A stretch of DNA of 64,000 nt from Planctomycetota bacterium (GCA_027063065.1 JAMOSO010000055.1:1-64000); one strand, 5' to 3'; counted from the stretch's first letter, positions 36,320-46,172 are shown. The notes: generated by a model from the sequence alone, not told the origin. Translations and numbers: made by a program.

Positions 36320-37625
36320 TTGTATTGCCAACCCCTTTTTGGGATTACCTCAAGATTTGATTATTGCTAAAAGTGATGACAAAACTTTGACTGTTGCGCA
36401 GTTTTGTTATGCAATTGGTCAAGTTAAAGAGTTTTGTTATAGAAATAAACTGCGTCAAGGAATGTGTATAGCTTTGGATATGCCATTGTCTTTGGAATGG
36501 CAACTATTATTTTGGGGTTTTATAGATTCTGGCATAATTGTATTGTGCTTAAATCAGCGTTTACCACAATCTCAAAAATTACAACAGGCGCAAGATATTT
36601 CTGCAAATTTGTATATTACAGATTTTAATTGGCAAATCTCTAGTCAAAGCTTATCTACGGAATGGAATTTAAATAATAAGGCAACAATAATTTTTACATC
36701 AGGTTCTAGCGGTAATCCCAAACCAGCTTTACATACCCTTGCCAATCATTATTACAGTGCATTAGGCAGTAATGAAAATATCAATTTAGATATGGGCGAT
36801 AAGTGGTCGCTTTCTTTACCGTTACATCATGTTGGAGGTATCGCTATTTTATTTAGATGTTTGTTATCTGGCGCTATAACAGTTATAGGTCAAGATGACA
36901 ATATTACCCATTATAGTTTTGTACCAACTCAATTAATGGATTTTATGGCAAAGCATAATTTTAAAATGCCAAAGGCCATTTTATTGGGAGGTGCAACTAT
37001 TGCTGAGTCATTGCTTGATAAAGCTATGGAATATAAATTACCAATTTATACCACATATGGCTGTACTGAAATGTCATCGCAGATTTGTACAACATCGCAT
37101 AATGCTAGTTTAGAGGATTTAAAAACGGCGGGACAACTTTTAAAATATCGCGAAGTCAAAATTTCAGACGATGGAGAAATATTAGTTAGGGGAAAAACTT
37201 TATTTTGTGGTTATTTGCAAATAGGCGGTGGGGCAGGGGTTTTACAAAAAAGTTATCACACACAAGAGTGGTTTTGTACATCTGATTATGGCTATTTAGA
37301 TAGTTACAATCGCTTGGTGGTTTTAGGGCGAAAAGATAATTTGATTATTTCTGGAGGAGAAAATATTTGCCCCGAAGAAATAGAAAAAATAATATTGGAT
37401 AAATTCGGTTTAACGGCAATTATTGTGGCAGTTAAAAATAAGCGTTTTGGACAAAGGCCGGTAGCTTTTGTAGATGGGGTATTTGATAAAGACTTATTAA
37501 TTAAACAGTTATCCGCTATTTTACCAAAGTATAAAATACCAGATGAGTTTTATACTTTGCCTGCAAATAACAATTTAAAAATAAGCAGATATGAGTTAGC
37601 TCAAAAAGCTAGTAAATACAATTAA
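36306..37625 (+). CDS. menE: o-succinylbenzoate-CoA ligase
   Basis: The 439-residue acyl-adenylating enzyme has the P-loop-like motif IIFTSGSSGNPKPALHT, YTTYGCTEMSSQ, a TSDYGYLDSYNRLVVLGR hinge and KDNLIISGGENICPEEIE. It activates o-succinylbenzoate with CoA. It uses a TTG start with AAGGAGG before it and overlaps menC by 14 bp. It is convergent with hemN, the two stop codons overlapping in TTAA. The next enzyme (menB) is not in this operon. Confidence 0.92.
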   Translation: MNSFNCIANPFLGLPQDLIIAKSDDKTLTVAQFCYAIGQVKEFCYRNKLRQGMCIALDMPLSLEWQLLFWGFIDSGIIVLCLNQRLPQSQKLQQAQDISANLYITDFNWQISSQSLSTEWNLNNKATIIFTSGSSGNPKPALHTLANHYYSALGSNENINLDMGDKWSLSLPLHHVGGIAILFRCLLSGAITVIGQDDNITHYSFVPTQLMDFMAKHNFKMPKAILLGGATIAESLLDKAMEYKLPIYTTYGCTEMSSQICTTSHNASLEDLKTAGQLLKYREVKISDDGEILVRGKTLFCGYLQIGGGAGVLQKSYHTQEWFCTSDYGYLDSYNRLVVLGRKDNLIISGGENICPEEIEKIILDKFGLTAIIVAVKNKRFGQRPVAFVDGVFDKDLLIKQLSAILPKYKIPDEFYTLPANNNLKISRYELAQKASKYN

Positions 37626-38998
37626 ATTGTGTTAGAAAATTTAACTTCTGGCGAACGTTTTTGCAAATAGGCATCAAAACCCATACAAATATTACGGATA
37701 AATAATTTGCCAATTTCTGAAATAGTCATCGTGTTATCGTTAAAATCTAATAAGCCCTGTTTTTGACATTCTACAATATGCGTTTGTTCACGGGCAAAGT
37801 AGAAGTTAAATTCTACGTTAAACATGGATTTAAACTCTGCTTTATTAATTGTAAATTGACACATTAAAGCATTGATAACCCATTGGCGAATTAAATCATC
37901 ATCAGATAATACTAAACCGCGTTCAACAGGTAGTGTATTTAGGTTTAATTTTATTTGGTAATTTTTAAGTAGTTTTGTATTTTGTACAAAGGTATTGCCA
38001 ACATATCCAATTGCAGATGGTCCAAAACCTATAAAGTCGTCTGTATAACGCAGAGTATAACCCATAAAATTTCTATATAAACTTCCACTGGCAAAAGATT
38101 TAGCCATTTCATCACTTTTTAATGCAAAGTGATCCATTGCAATAGCATCATAGCCATTATCCAATAGCATATCTCTGGCTTGTAAAAATATTTTCACTCG
38201 TATATCAGCGCTGGGTAAATCCTTTGGATTTATTTTTTTTTGAAAAGGTTGATGTTTAGGAAGGTAAGCAAAATTGTACAGAGCAATTCTATCTGGCCTT
38301 AATTTTATGACTTCTTTAACGGTTTGTTTGAAGCTTTTTATACTTTGATAGGGTAGACCGTATATTAAGTCGTAGTTAAGACTTTTAATGCCGTGTTCTC
38401 TAAAATCCTGTGTTAATAAAGCAATTTCTTCATAGCTTTGTACCCTATTTACTGCAAGTTGTACTTGTTTATCAAAATCTTGCACACCCATTGATAGGCG
38501 GTTATATCCTAATTGTTTTAAAAAACCTATGCGAGAGTTATCTAATGTGCGAGAGTCTACTTCAATACTGATTTCTGCATCATTACTTAAATTAAAGTTT
38601 TCTGCAATTTTAGTATGGATTTTAGCAATTTGATAATCTTCTAAAAAATTGGGAGTTCCGCCTCCCCAATGTAATAAGCTAACAGTTTTATTTTTGCCAA
38701 TTTTATTAATTACTAAGTCAATTTCTTTAAATAAGTTAGTGATAAATTCATCGCCATATTTAGCTTTACGTGTGCGAATGACCCGGTTGCAGGCACAAAA
38801 ATAACATGGTGATTCACAAAAAGGTATATGTAAATATAGAGATAGAGGTTTGTTTTTAGTTTTAAAATTATTTAGAGCAGTAAAGTAGTTTTTTTGATTT
38901 ATTGTGTTTGTCCAATCCACAGCTGTAGGATAAGATGTATAACGTGGGCCGGCGACATCGTATTTGTTTAGTAAATCTTTTGTTATTGCAATAGTCAT
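37622..38998 (-). CDS. hemN: oxygen-independent coproporphyrinogen III dehydrogenase (radical SAM)
   Basis: The 458-residue radical-SAM protein has the HemN cluster motif CESPCYFCACN (CX3CX2CXC), the opening GPRYTSYPTAVDW, LHWGGGTPNFL and NRLSMGVQDFD, plus the C-terminal HemN domain. The strict CX2CXC form and YTSYPT start favour true HemN over HemW. It makes protoporphyrinogen for haem under anaerobic conditions, fitting menaquinone and cytochrome bd nearby. No ribosome site is visible before the ATG; TAAAAT lies 5 nt upstream, so a leaderless or coupled start is possible. Confidence 0.93.
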   Translation of the reverse strand: MTIAITKDLLNKYDVAGPRYTSYPTAVDWTNTINQKNYFTALNNFKTKNKPLSLYLHIPFCESPCYFCACNRVIRTRKAKYGDEFITNLFKEIDLVINKIGKNKTVSLLHWGGGTPNFLEDYQIAKIHTKIAENFNLSNDAEISIEVDSRTLDNSRIGFLKQLGYNRLSMGVQDFDKQVQLAVNRVQSYEEIALLTQDFREHGIKSLNYDLIYGLPYQSIKSFKQTVKEVIKLRPDRIALYNFAYLPKHQPFQKKINPKDLPSADIRVKIFLQARDMLLDNGYDAIAMDHFALKSDEMAKSFASGSLYRNFMGYTLRYTDDFIGFGPSAIGYVGNTFVQNTKLLKNYQIKLNLNTLPVERGLVLSDDDLIRQWVINALMCQFTINKAEFKSMFNVEFNFYFAREQTHIVECQKQGLLDFNDNTMTISEIGKLFIRNICMGFDAYLQKRSPEVKFSNTI

Positions 38999-39012
38999 TA
39001 TTGATTTTAAAG

Positions 39013-39046
39013 CTTTGCTATAAAATCAATAAGATTTATAGCAAAG
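39013..39046 (-). terminator. hairpin at the 3' end of cheX-like gene
   Basis: CTTTGCTATAAA (39013-39024) pairs perfectly with TTTATAGCAAAG (39035-39046) around a 10-nt loop, 11 nt beyond the cheX stop and just before the hemN start. There is no good T-run, so it may be a weak terminator, an RNA stabiliser or an operator for hemN. Confidence 0.4.
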
Positions 39047-39056
39047 TAAACCAAGT

Positions 39057-39539
39057 TTATTCGCTAGGAGCTAATGATACTTGTAAGTAAAATTCTTCGC
39101 CGTCAGCACTTAGCACAATAACAATGCAAGGAGTTCCAGATTTATTAGAAATAGTGTGTCCACTGCCAGATACAATAGAAGGTAAACTGATATTAAATTC
39201 ATAATTACCACCGCGCAATTCTGATTTAGCACCACCAGAAATCATATTGATGATTTCGCCAACACCATCGTGCATATCTTCTTCGCTTAAATCTTCGGGC
39301 TTCATCATAAGCATATTAGCAACTAATTTTTTAGCTAAATCATGAGGGAGTGTAATGGCTACAGATCCTGTGGCTGCACCGCTAAGTCCCATAACACCTG
39401 ATACATCTCCAGGTACATCGCGGTCGCCTTTGATATACATATCTTTGCGCGTTACCTTAGTAACTTGCGCCATGGTTTGAAATGCGTTAATTGCCCCATT
39501 TATAAATGGGTTTATAAAATCTGCGTTAATTCCAGCCAT
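39057..39539 (-). CDS. cheX: CheX/CheC-family chemotaxis phosphatase-like protein
   Basis: The 160-residue protein begins NADFINPFINGAINAF and carries the CheC/CheX/FliY phosphatase signature DGVGEIINMISGGAKSEL (about 92-109), where the E-x-x-N pair acts in dephosphorylating CheY-P. The rest (LPHDLAKKLVANML, FNISLPSIVSGSGH) matches CheX. GGGAG precedes the ATG. There is no other chemotaxis, flagellar or response-regulator gene in the window, so its partner is unknown; it may serve a twitching-type or other phospho-relay system. Confidence 0.8.
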   Translation of the reverse strand: MAGINADFINPFINGAINAFQTMAQVTKVTRKDMYIKGDRDVPGDVSGVMGLSGAATGSVAITLPHDLAKKLVANMLMMKPEDLSEEDMHDGVGEIINMISGGAKSELRGGNYEFNISLPSIVSGSGHTISNKSGTPCIVIVLSADGEEFYLQVSLAPSE

Positions 39540-39586
39540 AATTTCTCCCGATAGCCTCCCAAAATTTTATTAGAAATAGTTTAACA

Positions 39587-39625
39587 GGTACGATCAAAAA
39601 AAAGAACTATTTTAATGATCGCACC
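39587..39625 (-). other. hairpin between pyk and cheX-like gene
   Basis: GGTACGATCA (39587-39596) pairs with TGATCGCACC (39616-39625) with one non-Watson-Crick position that becomes a G-U wobble only in the minus-strand RNA, the direction of pyk and cheX. It lies 21 nt past the pyk stop codon and could mark the 3' end of pyk or attenuate readthrough into cheX. No T-run follows. Confidence 0.35.
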
Positions 39626-39645
39626 GAAAATTATTTTATGTAAAT

Positions 39646-41061
39646 TTATTTTTCAATAATTGGATGCCAAGTATCAGCTGTACAAATCTCAAAGAAATTT
39701 GCAAACTTAACACCTTTAGAAGACCCGGCAACAATAACTACCATATCATCTTCTTTTAACAATTCTTTTTTAGTGAAGTATTTAAACCCTGTGGCCATTA
39801 ATTCATTAGTGGATTTAGCATCGTTATCACAGGTAGAGAATACGCCATAAGAAAGGGCTAATTCTCGCATTACTCTTGGTGATTTAGTTACAACATAAAT
39901 AGGTGTTTGACCACGGTATGCAGATAAAAAGCGTGGTGCACGACCTGTTAGTGTATCGGCGATAATAGCTTTAATAGGCATTTCACGAGTAGCTCTAGCA
40001 GCAGAATAGCAAATGTGTTCTAAAATTTTATTATCATATTGAATGTCAGTTTTTCCTGTATTAACATTGCGTTGAGGTTCAATTGATTTACAAATTGAAT
40101 CCATAGTCTTTACAGCTTCAACAGGATAATCACCATAAGCTGTTTCGCCACTTAACATAATAGCATCAGTGCCATCATAAACAGCATTAGCGATATCGCT
40201 GACTTCTGCTCGTGTAGGACGAGGATTTTCAATCATTGTATGTAACATTTGTGTTGCTGTGATTACTGGTTTGCCTTTACGGCGACAAGTCTCAATAATT
40301 TTCTTTTGTACAATGGGCACTTCTTCTTGAGGTATTTCGATACCTAAGTCGCCACGGGCAACCATAATGCCATATACTTCATCTGTAATAGAGTTGATAT
40401 TTTCAACTCCTTCACGATTTTCTATTTTTGCAATAATTTTGATATCACTGTTAGCTTCATCAAGTATTTTTTGTACTTCATGCACATCAGCAGTGTTGCG
40501 TACAAAAGAGTGGGCAATAAATTCTAAGTCTTGGTCGATGGCAAATTTGATAAAATCTAAGTCCTTAGCAGATACGCTAGGTAAATCAAATTTAGCCCCT
40601 GGAACATTAACGCTTTTTTTGTTTTTTACTACGCCACTATTTTCTGCACGACAAACAAGAACACCATTTTTTTTGTCTAAGACTTTAAATTTAGTTTCAC
40701 CATCATCAATTAAAATAAAAGCGCCTACTTTTACTTCGGCGACAAAGCCATCATAATTTACGTCAAATCCTGATTTATCACCAATGTTATGACCAATTAA
40801 AATTTCATCGCCTTCTTCAAATTTAACAGGTTCTTTGATGTCGCGAGTGCGAATTTCTGGTCCTTTAGTGTCGATTAAAATACCAATATGTTTAGAGACA
40901 CTTCTAACATTTTTGATTAAAATTTTAGCTTTTTCCATCTCCATATGTGCAGTATTAAGACGTACAACGTTTATACCCGCTTCATATAAATCTTTAATAA
41001 AGTCAATTTCACAGCGAATATCACTGATTGTAGCTACAATTTTGGTTTGTTTGATGCACAT
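39646..41061 (-). CDS. pyk: pyruvate kinase
   Basis: The 471-residue enzyme has the pyruvate kinase motifs DTKGPEIRT (about 63-71), KIENREGVENI with the catalytic Lys, MVARGDLGIEIP and ITATQMLHTMIENPRPTRAE, then a C-terminal allosteric domain. It makes pyruvate and ATP from PEP, the last step of glycolysis. The Glu in GPEIRT indicates the K+-dependent class. The usual NFSHG loop reads NTAHM, a variant that I recall from Bacteroidetes-type enzymes. GAAGGA precedes the ATG; TATAAT on the minus strand (41105-41100) is a likely -10. Confidence 0.95.
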   Translation of the reverse strand: MCIKQTKIVATISDIRCEIDFIKDLYEAGINVVRLNTAHMEMEKAKILIKNVRSVSKHIGILIDTKGPEIRTRDIKEPVKFEEGDEILIGHNIGDKSGFDVNYDGFVAEVKVGAFILIDDGETKFKVLDKKNGVLVCRAENSGVVKNKKSVNVPGAKFDLPSVSAKDLDFIKFAIDQDLEFIAHSFVRNTADVHEVQKILDEANSDIKIIAKIENREGVENINSITDEVYGIMVARGDLGIEIPQEEVPIVQKKIIETCRRKGKPVITATQMLHTMIENPRPTRAEVSDIANAVYDGTDAIMLSGETAYGDYPVEAVKTMDSICKSIEPQRNVNTGKTDIQYDNKILEHICYSAARATREMPIKAIIADTLTGRAPRFLSAYRGQTPIYVVTKSPRVMRELALSYGVFSTCDNDAKSTNELMATGFKYFTKKELLKEDDMVVIVAGSSKGVKFANFFEICTADTWHPIIEK

Positions 41062-41114
41062 GTTTTAATCCTTCAAAAATTTAATATAATGAAGTTTTAA
41101 TTATAACAAACTCA

Positions 41115-42137
41115 GTGCATACAGGCGAGTATTTTTTAAGTAGGTATATTTTGGATGATATAACAACAGCGGAACCAGATTTTCATCATTTGACACCCGA
41201 GGTGGTTATTTCATTGGTTGAGGGGGCTTTGGGTTGTCGTTTACGCCCTATATGCCGAAGTTTAAACTCATATATTAATCGTGTGTATGAATTGCAACGT
41301 GATGATGGTGTAGGTTTAGTTGCTAAGTTTTATCGTCCTGGTCGGTGGGATTTTTGTGCCTTAGAGGACGAGCATAATTTTATGCGTGAACTATCCGAGG
41401 CAGAAATACCAGTAGTTGCACCATTAGAAATGGTTTTTGGTGGAACATTAGGCGAGTATAAAAATACTTTATTTACTGTTTTTCCTAAAAAAGGTGGGCG
41501 TACACCAGATGAGTTTAATCATAAACAATGGTTAGAATTGGGTCGTTTAGTGGGTAGGACGCACGCCATTGGGGCTGGGAGTGTAGCTCATAATCGTATT
41601 AATATGTCGCCTATAACATCTACTTACGATCAATTGCAGTTTTTGTTAAATGGAAATTTTATTAGCGATGATTTAATATCTGAGTTTGACGATTTGTTTT
41701 GTCATATTATCGATGTAATTGCTCCTGTTTTTGAGGGGCTAGAACAAATTAGAATACACGGTGATTTACATTTTGCCAATATTATACATAGACTAGATGA
41801 GGGTTATTTTTTGATTGATTTTGACGATATGTGTATGGGGCATCCCGTTCAGGATTTTTGGATGTTATTGCCTGGTTATCAAGATGAAACCCAAGCTGAG
41901 ATAGAATCGTTTTTGCAAGGATATGAAACATTTAGAAATTTTGATATGCGTGGGCTTAGGTTGATAGAACCGTTGCGTATTATGCGTTATATACATTATT
42001 GTTGTTGGTGTGCCCATCAGGTGGCAGATGGTGGTTTTAATAGAATTGCTCCGGGATGGGGGACAAGGTCTTATTGGCGTTCAGAAATTAATGATTTACA
42101 AACCCAATTAAACAGGATTAAAAATAATTTAATTTAG
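41115..42137 (+). CDS. srkA: SrkA/YihE-like stress-response protein kinase (aminoglycoside phosphotransferase fold)
   Basis: The 340-residue protein aligns with E. coli SrkA (YihE): PICRSLNSYINRVYEL, VAKFYRPGRWDF with the ATP-binding Lys, PVVAPLEMV, the catalytic loop IRIHGDLHFANII, FLIDFDDMCMG and a C-terminal LIEPLRIMRYIHY. SrkA phosphorylates Ser/Thr and protects against stress-induced death. The start is a GTG at 41115 with no Shine-Dalgarno; TATAAC at 41102-41107 is 7 nt upstream, so this may be another leaderless gene. It is divergent from pyk. Confidence 0.85.
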   Translation: MHTGEYFLSRYILDDITTAEPDFHHLTPEVVISLVEGALGCRLRPICRSLNSYINRVYELQRDDGVGLVAKFYRPGRWDFCALEDEHNFMRELSEAEIPVVAPLEMVFGGTLGEYKNTLFTVFPKKGGRTPDEFNHKQWLELGRLVGRTHAIGAGSVAHNRINMSPITSTYDQLQFLLNGNFISDDLISEFDDLFCHIIDVIAPVFEGLEQIRIHGDLHFANIIHRLDEGYFLIDFDDMCMGHPVQDFWMLLPGYQDETQAEIESFLQGYETFRNFDMRGLRLIEPLRIMRYIHYCCWCAHQVADGGFNRIAPGWGTRSYWRSEINDLQTQLNRIKNNLI

Positions 42138-42223
42138 AAAAACATTAAAAACTATTTAATATTTTTTTGTGAGTTAAAATATTGTAATGTTACATTAATA
42201 AAAATTTATAGTCAGGGATAAAA

Positions 42224-43825
42224 ATGTCAGAATATAATTATCAAGAAATGTTTCAATTCTCAGCCGATAGCACCCAATATCGTAAATTAACTAGCGATTA
42301 TGTTAAAGTGATAAAATACAATGACAGGGAAGTTTTACATATTGAGCCAGAAGCTTTAGAAATATTGTCTGCTGAAGCGATGGCAGATGTGTCATTTTAT
42401 TTACGTCCTGCGCATTTACAAAAATTACAAGCCGAGTTGCTCGATGTTGAAGCTAGCGAAAATGATAAATTTGTAATTGAAACAATGTTAAAAAATTCTT
42501 GTATAGCTGCCCATGGTGAATTGCCAACTTGTCAGGATACTGGTACGGCTATTGTGATGGGCAAAAAAGGTGAGGATGTATATACGGGGTGTAATGATTT
42601 GGAAGAGATTTCAAAGGGTATTTATAAAACATATCATGAGCGGAATTTACGTTATTCTCAGATTGCCCCCTTGACTATGTTCAAAGAAAAAAATACTGCC
42701 AATAATTTGCCAGCTCAAATTGATTTATATGCAACATCTGGAATGGAGTATTCGTTTTTATTTGTGGCGAAGGGCGGAGGTTCTGCCAATAAAACTTATT
42801 TATATCAAGAAACAAAAGAACTTTTAAATGAGGATAGATTGGTTAATTTTTTTAAGGCTAAAATAAAGTCTATTGGTACAGCGGCTTGTCCTCCGTATCA
42901 TTTAGCGTTTGTTATTGGCGGAACTTCAGCCGAGATGAATTTAAAAATCGTTAAATTAGCCAGTGTAGGATATTTGGATAATTTACCGACTTCAGGAAAC
43001 GAAGGCGGGCGAGCGTATCGAGACATCGAGTGGGAAGAACGGGTTTTAAAGATGTGCCAAGAAACTGGCATTGGCGCACAATTTGGAGGTAAATATTTTG
43101 CACACGATGTGCGGGTAATACGTTTGCCTCGTCATGCTGCATCTTGCCCTGTTGGTATGGGGGTTAGTTGTAGTGCCGATCGCAATATTAAAGCTAAAAT
43201 AACCTCTGAAGGGTTATTTATCGAAGAGATGGAAAAAAATCCTAGCGCTTATTTGCCAGAAAAAGCTATAGAAATGCAACCTGCAATTGAAATTGATTTG
43301 GATCGTCCAATTTCAGAAGTCTTATCAGAACTGTCTAAGCACCCTATTAAAACCAGATTAAGCTTAAATGGTACATTAATAGTAGCTAGAGATATGGCTC
43401 ATGCTAAAATTAAAGAAATGCTAGATAATGGCGAGCCAATGCCAGAATATTTTAAAAATCATCCAATATATTATGCTGGCCCAGCTAAAAAACCTGTTGA
43501 TAAACCATCGGGTAGCTTTGGACCCACTACGGCTAATCGTATGGATCCTTATGTTGCGCCGTTTCAGGCTCAGGGAGGCTCAATGATAATGTTAGCTAAG
43601 GGTAACCGTGATAGTTGTGTACGTGATGCGTGTAAAACTTATGGTGGATTTTATTTGGGCTCGATAGGTGGTCCGGCGGCAATTTTAGCAGAAGAAAATA
43701 TTTTAAGTATCGAGATATTAGACTTTGAAGAATTTGGGATGGAAGCAGTGCGTAAAATTAAAGTTAAAAATTTTCCTGCGTTTATAATTTGCGACGATAA
43801 GGGCAATGATTTTTTTGATGATTAA
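42224..43825 (+). CDS. fumA: class I (4Fe-4S) fumarate hydratase
   Basis: The 533-residue protein spans both halves of class I fumarase. Cluster Cys residues are in [11 protein letters not shown] (about 103), [12 protein letters not shown] (about 224) and [13 protein letters not shown] (about 309-317). The C-terminal beta half includes [20 protein letters not shown] and [14 protein letters not shown]. It interconverts fumarate and malate; the oxygen-sensitive cluster suits an anaerobe. AGGGA precedes the ATG. With the malic enzyme and menaquinone genes it fits a malate-fumarate branch used for anaerobic respiration. It converges on the DUF481 gene with overlapping stops (TTAA). Confidence 0.94.
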   Translation: MSEYNYQEMFQFSADSTQYRKLTSDYVKVIKYNDREVLHIEPEALEILSAEAMADVSFYLRPAHLQKLQAELLDVEASENDKFVIETMLKNSCIAAHGELPTCQDTGTAIVMGKKGEDVYTGCNDLEEISKGIYKTYHERNLRYSQIAPLTMFKEKNTANNLPAQIDLYATSGMEYSFLFVAKGGGSANKTYLYQETKELLNEDRLVNFFKAKIKSIGTAACPPYHLAFVIGGTSAEMNLKIVKLASVGYLDNLPTSGNEGGRAYRDIEWEERVLKMCQETGIGAQFGGKYFAHDVRVIRLPRHAASCPVGMGVSCSADRNIKAKITSEGLFIEEMEKNPSAYLPEKAIEMQPAIEIDLDRPISEVLSELSKHPIKTRLSLNGTLIVARDMAHAKIKEMLDNGEPMPEYFKNHPIYYAGPAKKPVDKPSGSFGPTTANRMDPYVAPFQAQGGSMIMLAKGNRDSCVRDACKTYGGFYLGSIGGPAAILAEENILSIEILDFEEFGMEAVRKIKVKNFPAFIICDDKGNDFFDD

Positions 43826-44889
43826 AACGAGTATTTAACACCAAAAATTAGGCGTTTATCATGTTTGGTGATACTTTCAGAAGTGCTAGATTCATAATCG
43901 TAAATATGGGTAATATTTAAAATCCAATCTTCGATTAGGATAGTGTCTAATGAAATTTCATTGCGTGAAAATGTTTTATGTGTTTTTGTAGTGCGATTGC
44001 TATAAAAATTATCTGCTAAGGATATGCGTTGGTTTAATTTAAAAGAAATATCTATGCCCAAGCGTGTGGTTGTTTCTTTACTATTATTAAAGTCTTTTTG
44101 ATTTTTATGTAAATAAGACAATCCAATATCGCTGGATAGTTTAAAGTTTTTAGAATTAAAAAATCTAAAGCCACTACCACCACTGGATATACTTTTTAGT
44201 TTCATACTTGTAAATTTATCGTTAGATAATTCTTCACTGGCAAATGTAAATATTTTTGTGTTTAAATTATATTCGTATTTGCCAAATAAAAAGTTATTGC
44301 TTGCTGTTGTTTGGTTTTCTTCTTTGGCAAATTCACCGCGATATTTTACAGCGATTGAGGCGTGCTTTAAATCGCGTTTAAATTCAGTCGCAAAATCAAA
44401 ATTTCTGCGATTAGTATTGCCAGAACTGTAATTTCCGCCAGCTAATAGGTAGCCACACCATTTGCTAGTATCTGCATTTATGGCTTTAATTTCGCTGATA
44501 GCGTTGGGAAGGTAAGGTGTGTCTTTGATTTTTGGATTGTCTGTATTTAAGTTAAGTAATTTTGGTATCCAATATAAGTTAGTTTCCCAAAAAGGTTTTG
44601 GCAACGGTTTGTTTAAATAAATACCACCATCATTGTCGGGCTTTAGTGCTATATTTGAGATACTGCCGTCTTTCCACAAAATTTGTTGTGGTTTAGTTGT
44701 ATTGATGGATAAAATTTTTGTGGCGTCAATTTTTAATATACCAGCATAATTAGTTTTAATTTTTAGTTGCTCATTAATTAAGTTTATAATTTTGCCTGTT
44801 ATTTTATCACCATTTTCTAAAACTATGTTATCGGCAAAAGTAGCTTGAGTGATACTAAACATGCAAGCTAATATGCAAATAAAGCGCAT
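43822..44889 (-). CDS. DUF481 (YdiY-like) outer-membrane beta-barrel protein
   Basis: The 355-residue protein has a signal peptide (1-19, ending TFA) and an N-terminal segment [18 protein letters not shown] typical of this family. From about residue 145 it has the repeating amphipathic strands of a DUF481 barrel ([20 protein letters not shown]), ending in a C-terminal Phe (GVKYSF), the outer-membrane assembly signal. Its function is unknown in general (some relatives respond to salt). It supports a Gram-negative envelope. Its start overlaps the stop of the upstream HAD gene by one base, so the two are coupled. Confidence 0.85.
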   Translation of the reverse strand: MRFICILACMFSITQATFADNIVLENGDKITGKIINLINEQLKIKTNYAGILKIDATKILSINTTKPQQILWKDGSISNIALKPDNDGGIYLNKPLPKPFWETNLYWIPKLLNLNTDNPKIKDTPYLPNAISEIKAINADTSKWCGYLLAGGNYSSGNTNRRNFDFATEFKRDLKHASIAVKYRGEFAKEENQTTASNNFLFGKYEYNLNTKIFTFASEELSNDKFTSMKLKSISSGGSGFRFFNSKNFKLSSDIGLSYLHKNQKDFNNSKETTTRLGIDISFKLNQRISLADNFYSNRTTKTHKTFSRNEISLDTILIEDWILNITHIYDYESSTSESITKHDKRLIFGVKYSF

Positions 44890-45536
44890 TACTTATTTTG
44901 GTACCAATCTTCCAAATTTTGAACTACTTCGTCTGCTTGACTTGTATCTTGCTCAAATGCCCCTGGTATTTTGATAGCTACACAGTACATACCAGCTTTT
45001 TTTGCAGATATAATGCCTACGGTAGAATCTTCAAAGACAATGCAGTCTTTAGGATCAACGCCAATTTTTTTGGCAGCGTATAGATATGGGGTAGGGGCGG
45101 GTTTGCCATCTGGATAATCTTCTGTTCCAAGATAAAATTGAATATTTTTTTCGACATTTAGGACTTTAACAAACTTTGCCAAATGTTGACGTGGAGAACC
45201 AGATACGATGGCTACAGGAATATCACTACTTAATTTTTGTAAAACTTCTTTAGAACCATCAATTATAAACGCACTAGGTTGTTGGCGTTTAATATCCTCA
45301 AAGTGTTTAGTTAATTTGTTGTCTAATTCTTCTTCGCCAATTGCGGCACCTGGGTAGCGTTTTATGATGTTTTGATAAACGGTTGACCATGCGTATCCGT
45401 ATGTTAAATTCATAGAGAGTTCGTCAGATATTGTAATGCCCAATTCATCTAATGCTAAGCGTAAGGATATGGCATAGACCCGTTCGCTATTAACTAATGT
45501 TCCATCCATATCAAATAGGGCAGCTTTGAATCTCAT
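44889..45536 (-). CDS. HAD-superfamily sugar-phosphatase/beta-phosphoglucomutase-like hydrolase
   Basis: The 215-residue protein has the HAD motifs: I as FDMDGTLVNSERVY (nucleophile Asp), II as VAIVSGSP, III Lys in DGKPAPTPYLYA and IV as IVFEDSTVGI. The cap type and VNSE match the beta-phosphoglucomutase/sugar-phosphatase subgroup. Cytoplasmic; substrate unknown. It forms a leftward run with the exonuclease gene (12 nt before) and the DUF481 gene. Confidence 0.88.
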   Translation of the reverse strand: MRFKAALFDMDGTLVNSERVYAISLRLALDELGITISDELSMNLTYGYAWSTVYQNIIKRYPGAAIGEEELDNKLTKHFEDIKRQQPSAFIIDGSKEVLQKLSSDIPVAIVSGSPRQHLAKFVKVLNVEKNIQFYLGTEDYPDGKPAPTPYLYAAKKIGVDPKDCIVFEDSTVGIISAKKAGMYCVAIKIPGAFEQDTSQADEVVQNLEDWYQNK

Positions 45537-45548
45537 ATTTTTTTCCAG

Positions 45549-46172
45549 TTAAAAAAGTGACATTTGTTTGGCCTCAATGGCCTTTTTGTTTTTCTTTGGT
45601 TTGTAATGCTTGATTTTAATTAGCTCTGCCACGCATCTGCCAGTTGCTTCAACATCGGCTAAGGCATTGTGAGCATTGGCAAATGTAGTGCCAAATAGAT
45701 GTTGGTGTAATTCGCTTAAAGTGGGGTTTTTAATGCGGTCACCAAAATTGCCTGCTTTTAGTTGGCAAAGCTCTTTTGTCTCTGTCATGGTATCGTAAGT
45801 GGTGCTTGGTAAAAAATCTTGATTGCGTCCAACGCGCAAAAATTCATTTTGTAATACACGTTTGTCAAATTCAATATTATGTGCTATGGCAATGTCTGCA
45901 TCTTTAAATAGTTGTGCTATCGATGCTGCGTGATAGACAAAAGGTTCTTTTTCTATCACAGTTTCGTCGCTGATTCCATGAACTTCAGTGCATGATTCTG
46001 GTATGTGAATAGGAGGCTTTATTAACATATCATACTCTTGTAGTTTAGTTAGTTCTTGTTTCTTGTATTCATAAATAATGGCAGCAAATTGGCAGACGTA
46101 AGGTTGTTTTTCTATGGGACCACCAGCATTTACTAGACCAGTTGTTTCTGTATCAAATATTATAATTTTCAT
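45549..46172 (-). CDS. DEDDh 3'-5' exonuclease (DNA polymerase III epsilon-like)
   Basis: The 207-residue protein has ExoI as IIFDTETTGLVN (Asp/Glu metal ligands), ExoII as IAHNIEFDKRVL and ExoIII as HNALADVEATGRC with the DEDDh His. It is short, with only the exonuclease domain, as in stand-alone proofreading-type or RNase T-like enzymes. The conserved EVHGISDE segment supports the epsilon-like group. No Shine-Dalgarno precedes the ATG; TATAAT lies 6 nt before it, so the mRNA may be leaderless. Confidence 0.87.
   Translation of the reverse strand: MKIIIFDTETTGLVNAGGPIEKQPYVCQFAAIIYEYKKQELTKLQEYDMLIKPPIHIPESCTEVHGISDETVIEKEPFVYHAASIAQLFKDADIAIAHNIEFDKRVLQNEFLRVGRNQDFLPSTTYDTMTETKELCQLKAGNFGDRIKNPTLSELHQHLFGTTFANAHNALADVEATGRCVAELIKIKHYKPKKNKKAIEAKQMSLF

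Noticed and set aside
45549-46172. Assignment as dnaQ, the replicative proofreading subunit
   Set aside because: Only the exonuclease domain is visible; similar stand-alone DEDDh exonucleases are common, so no gene symbol was given.
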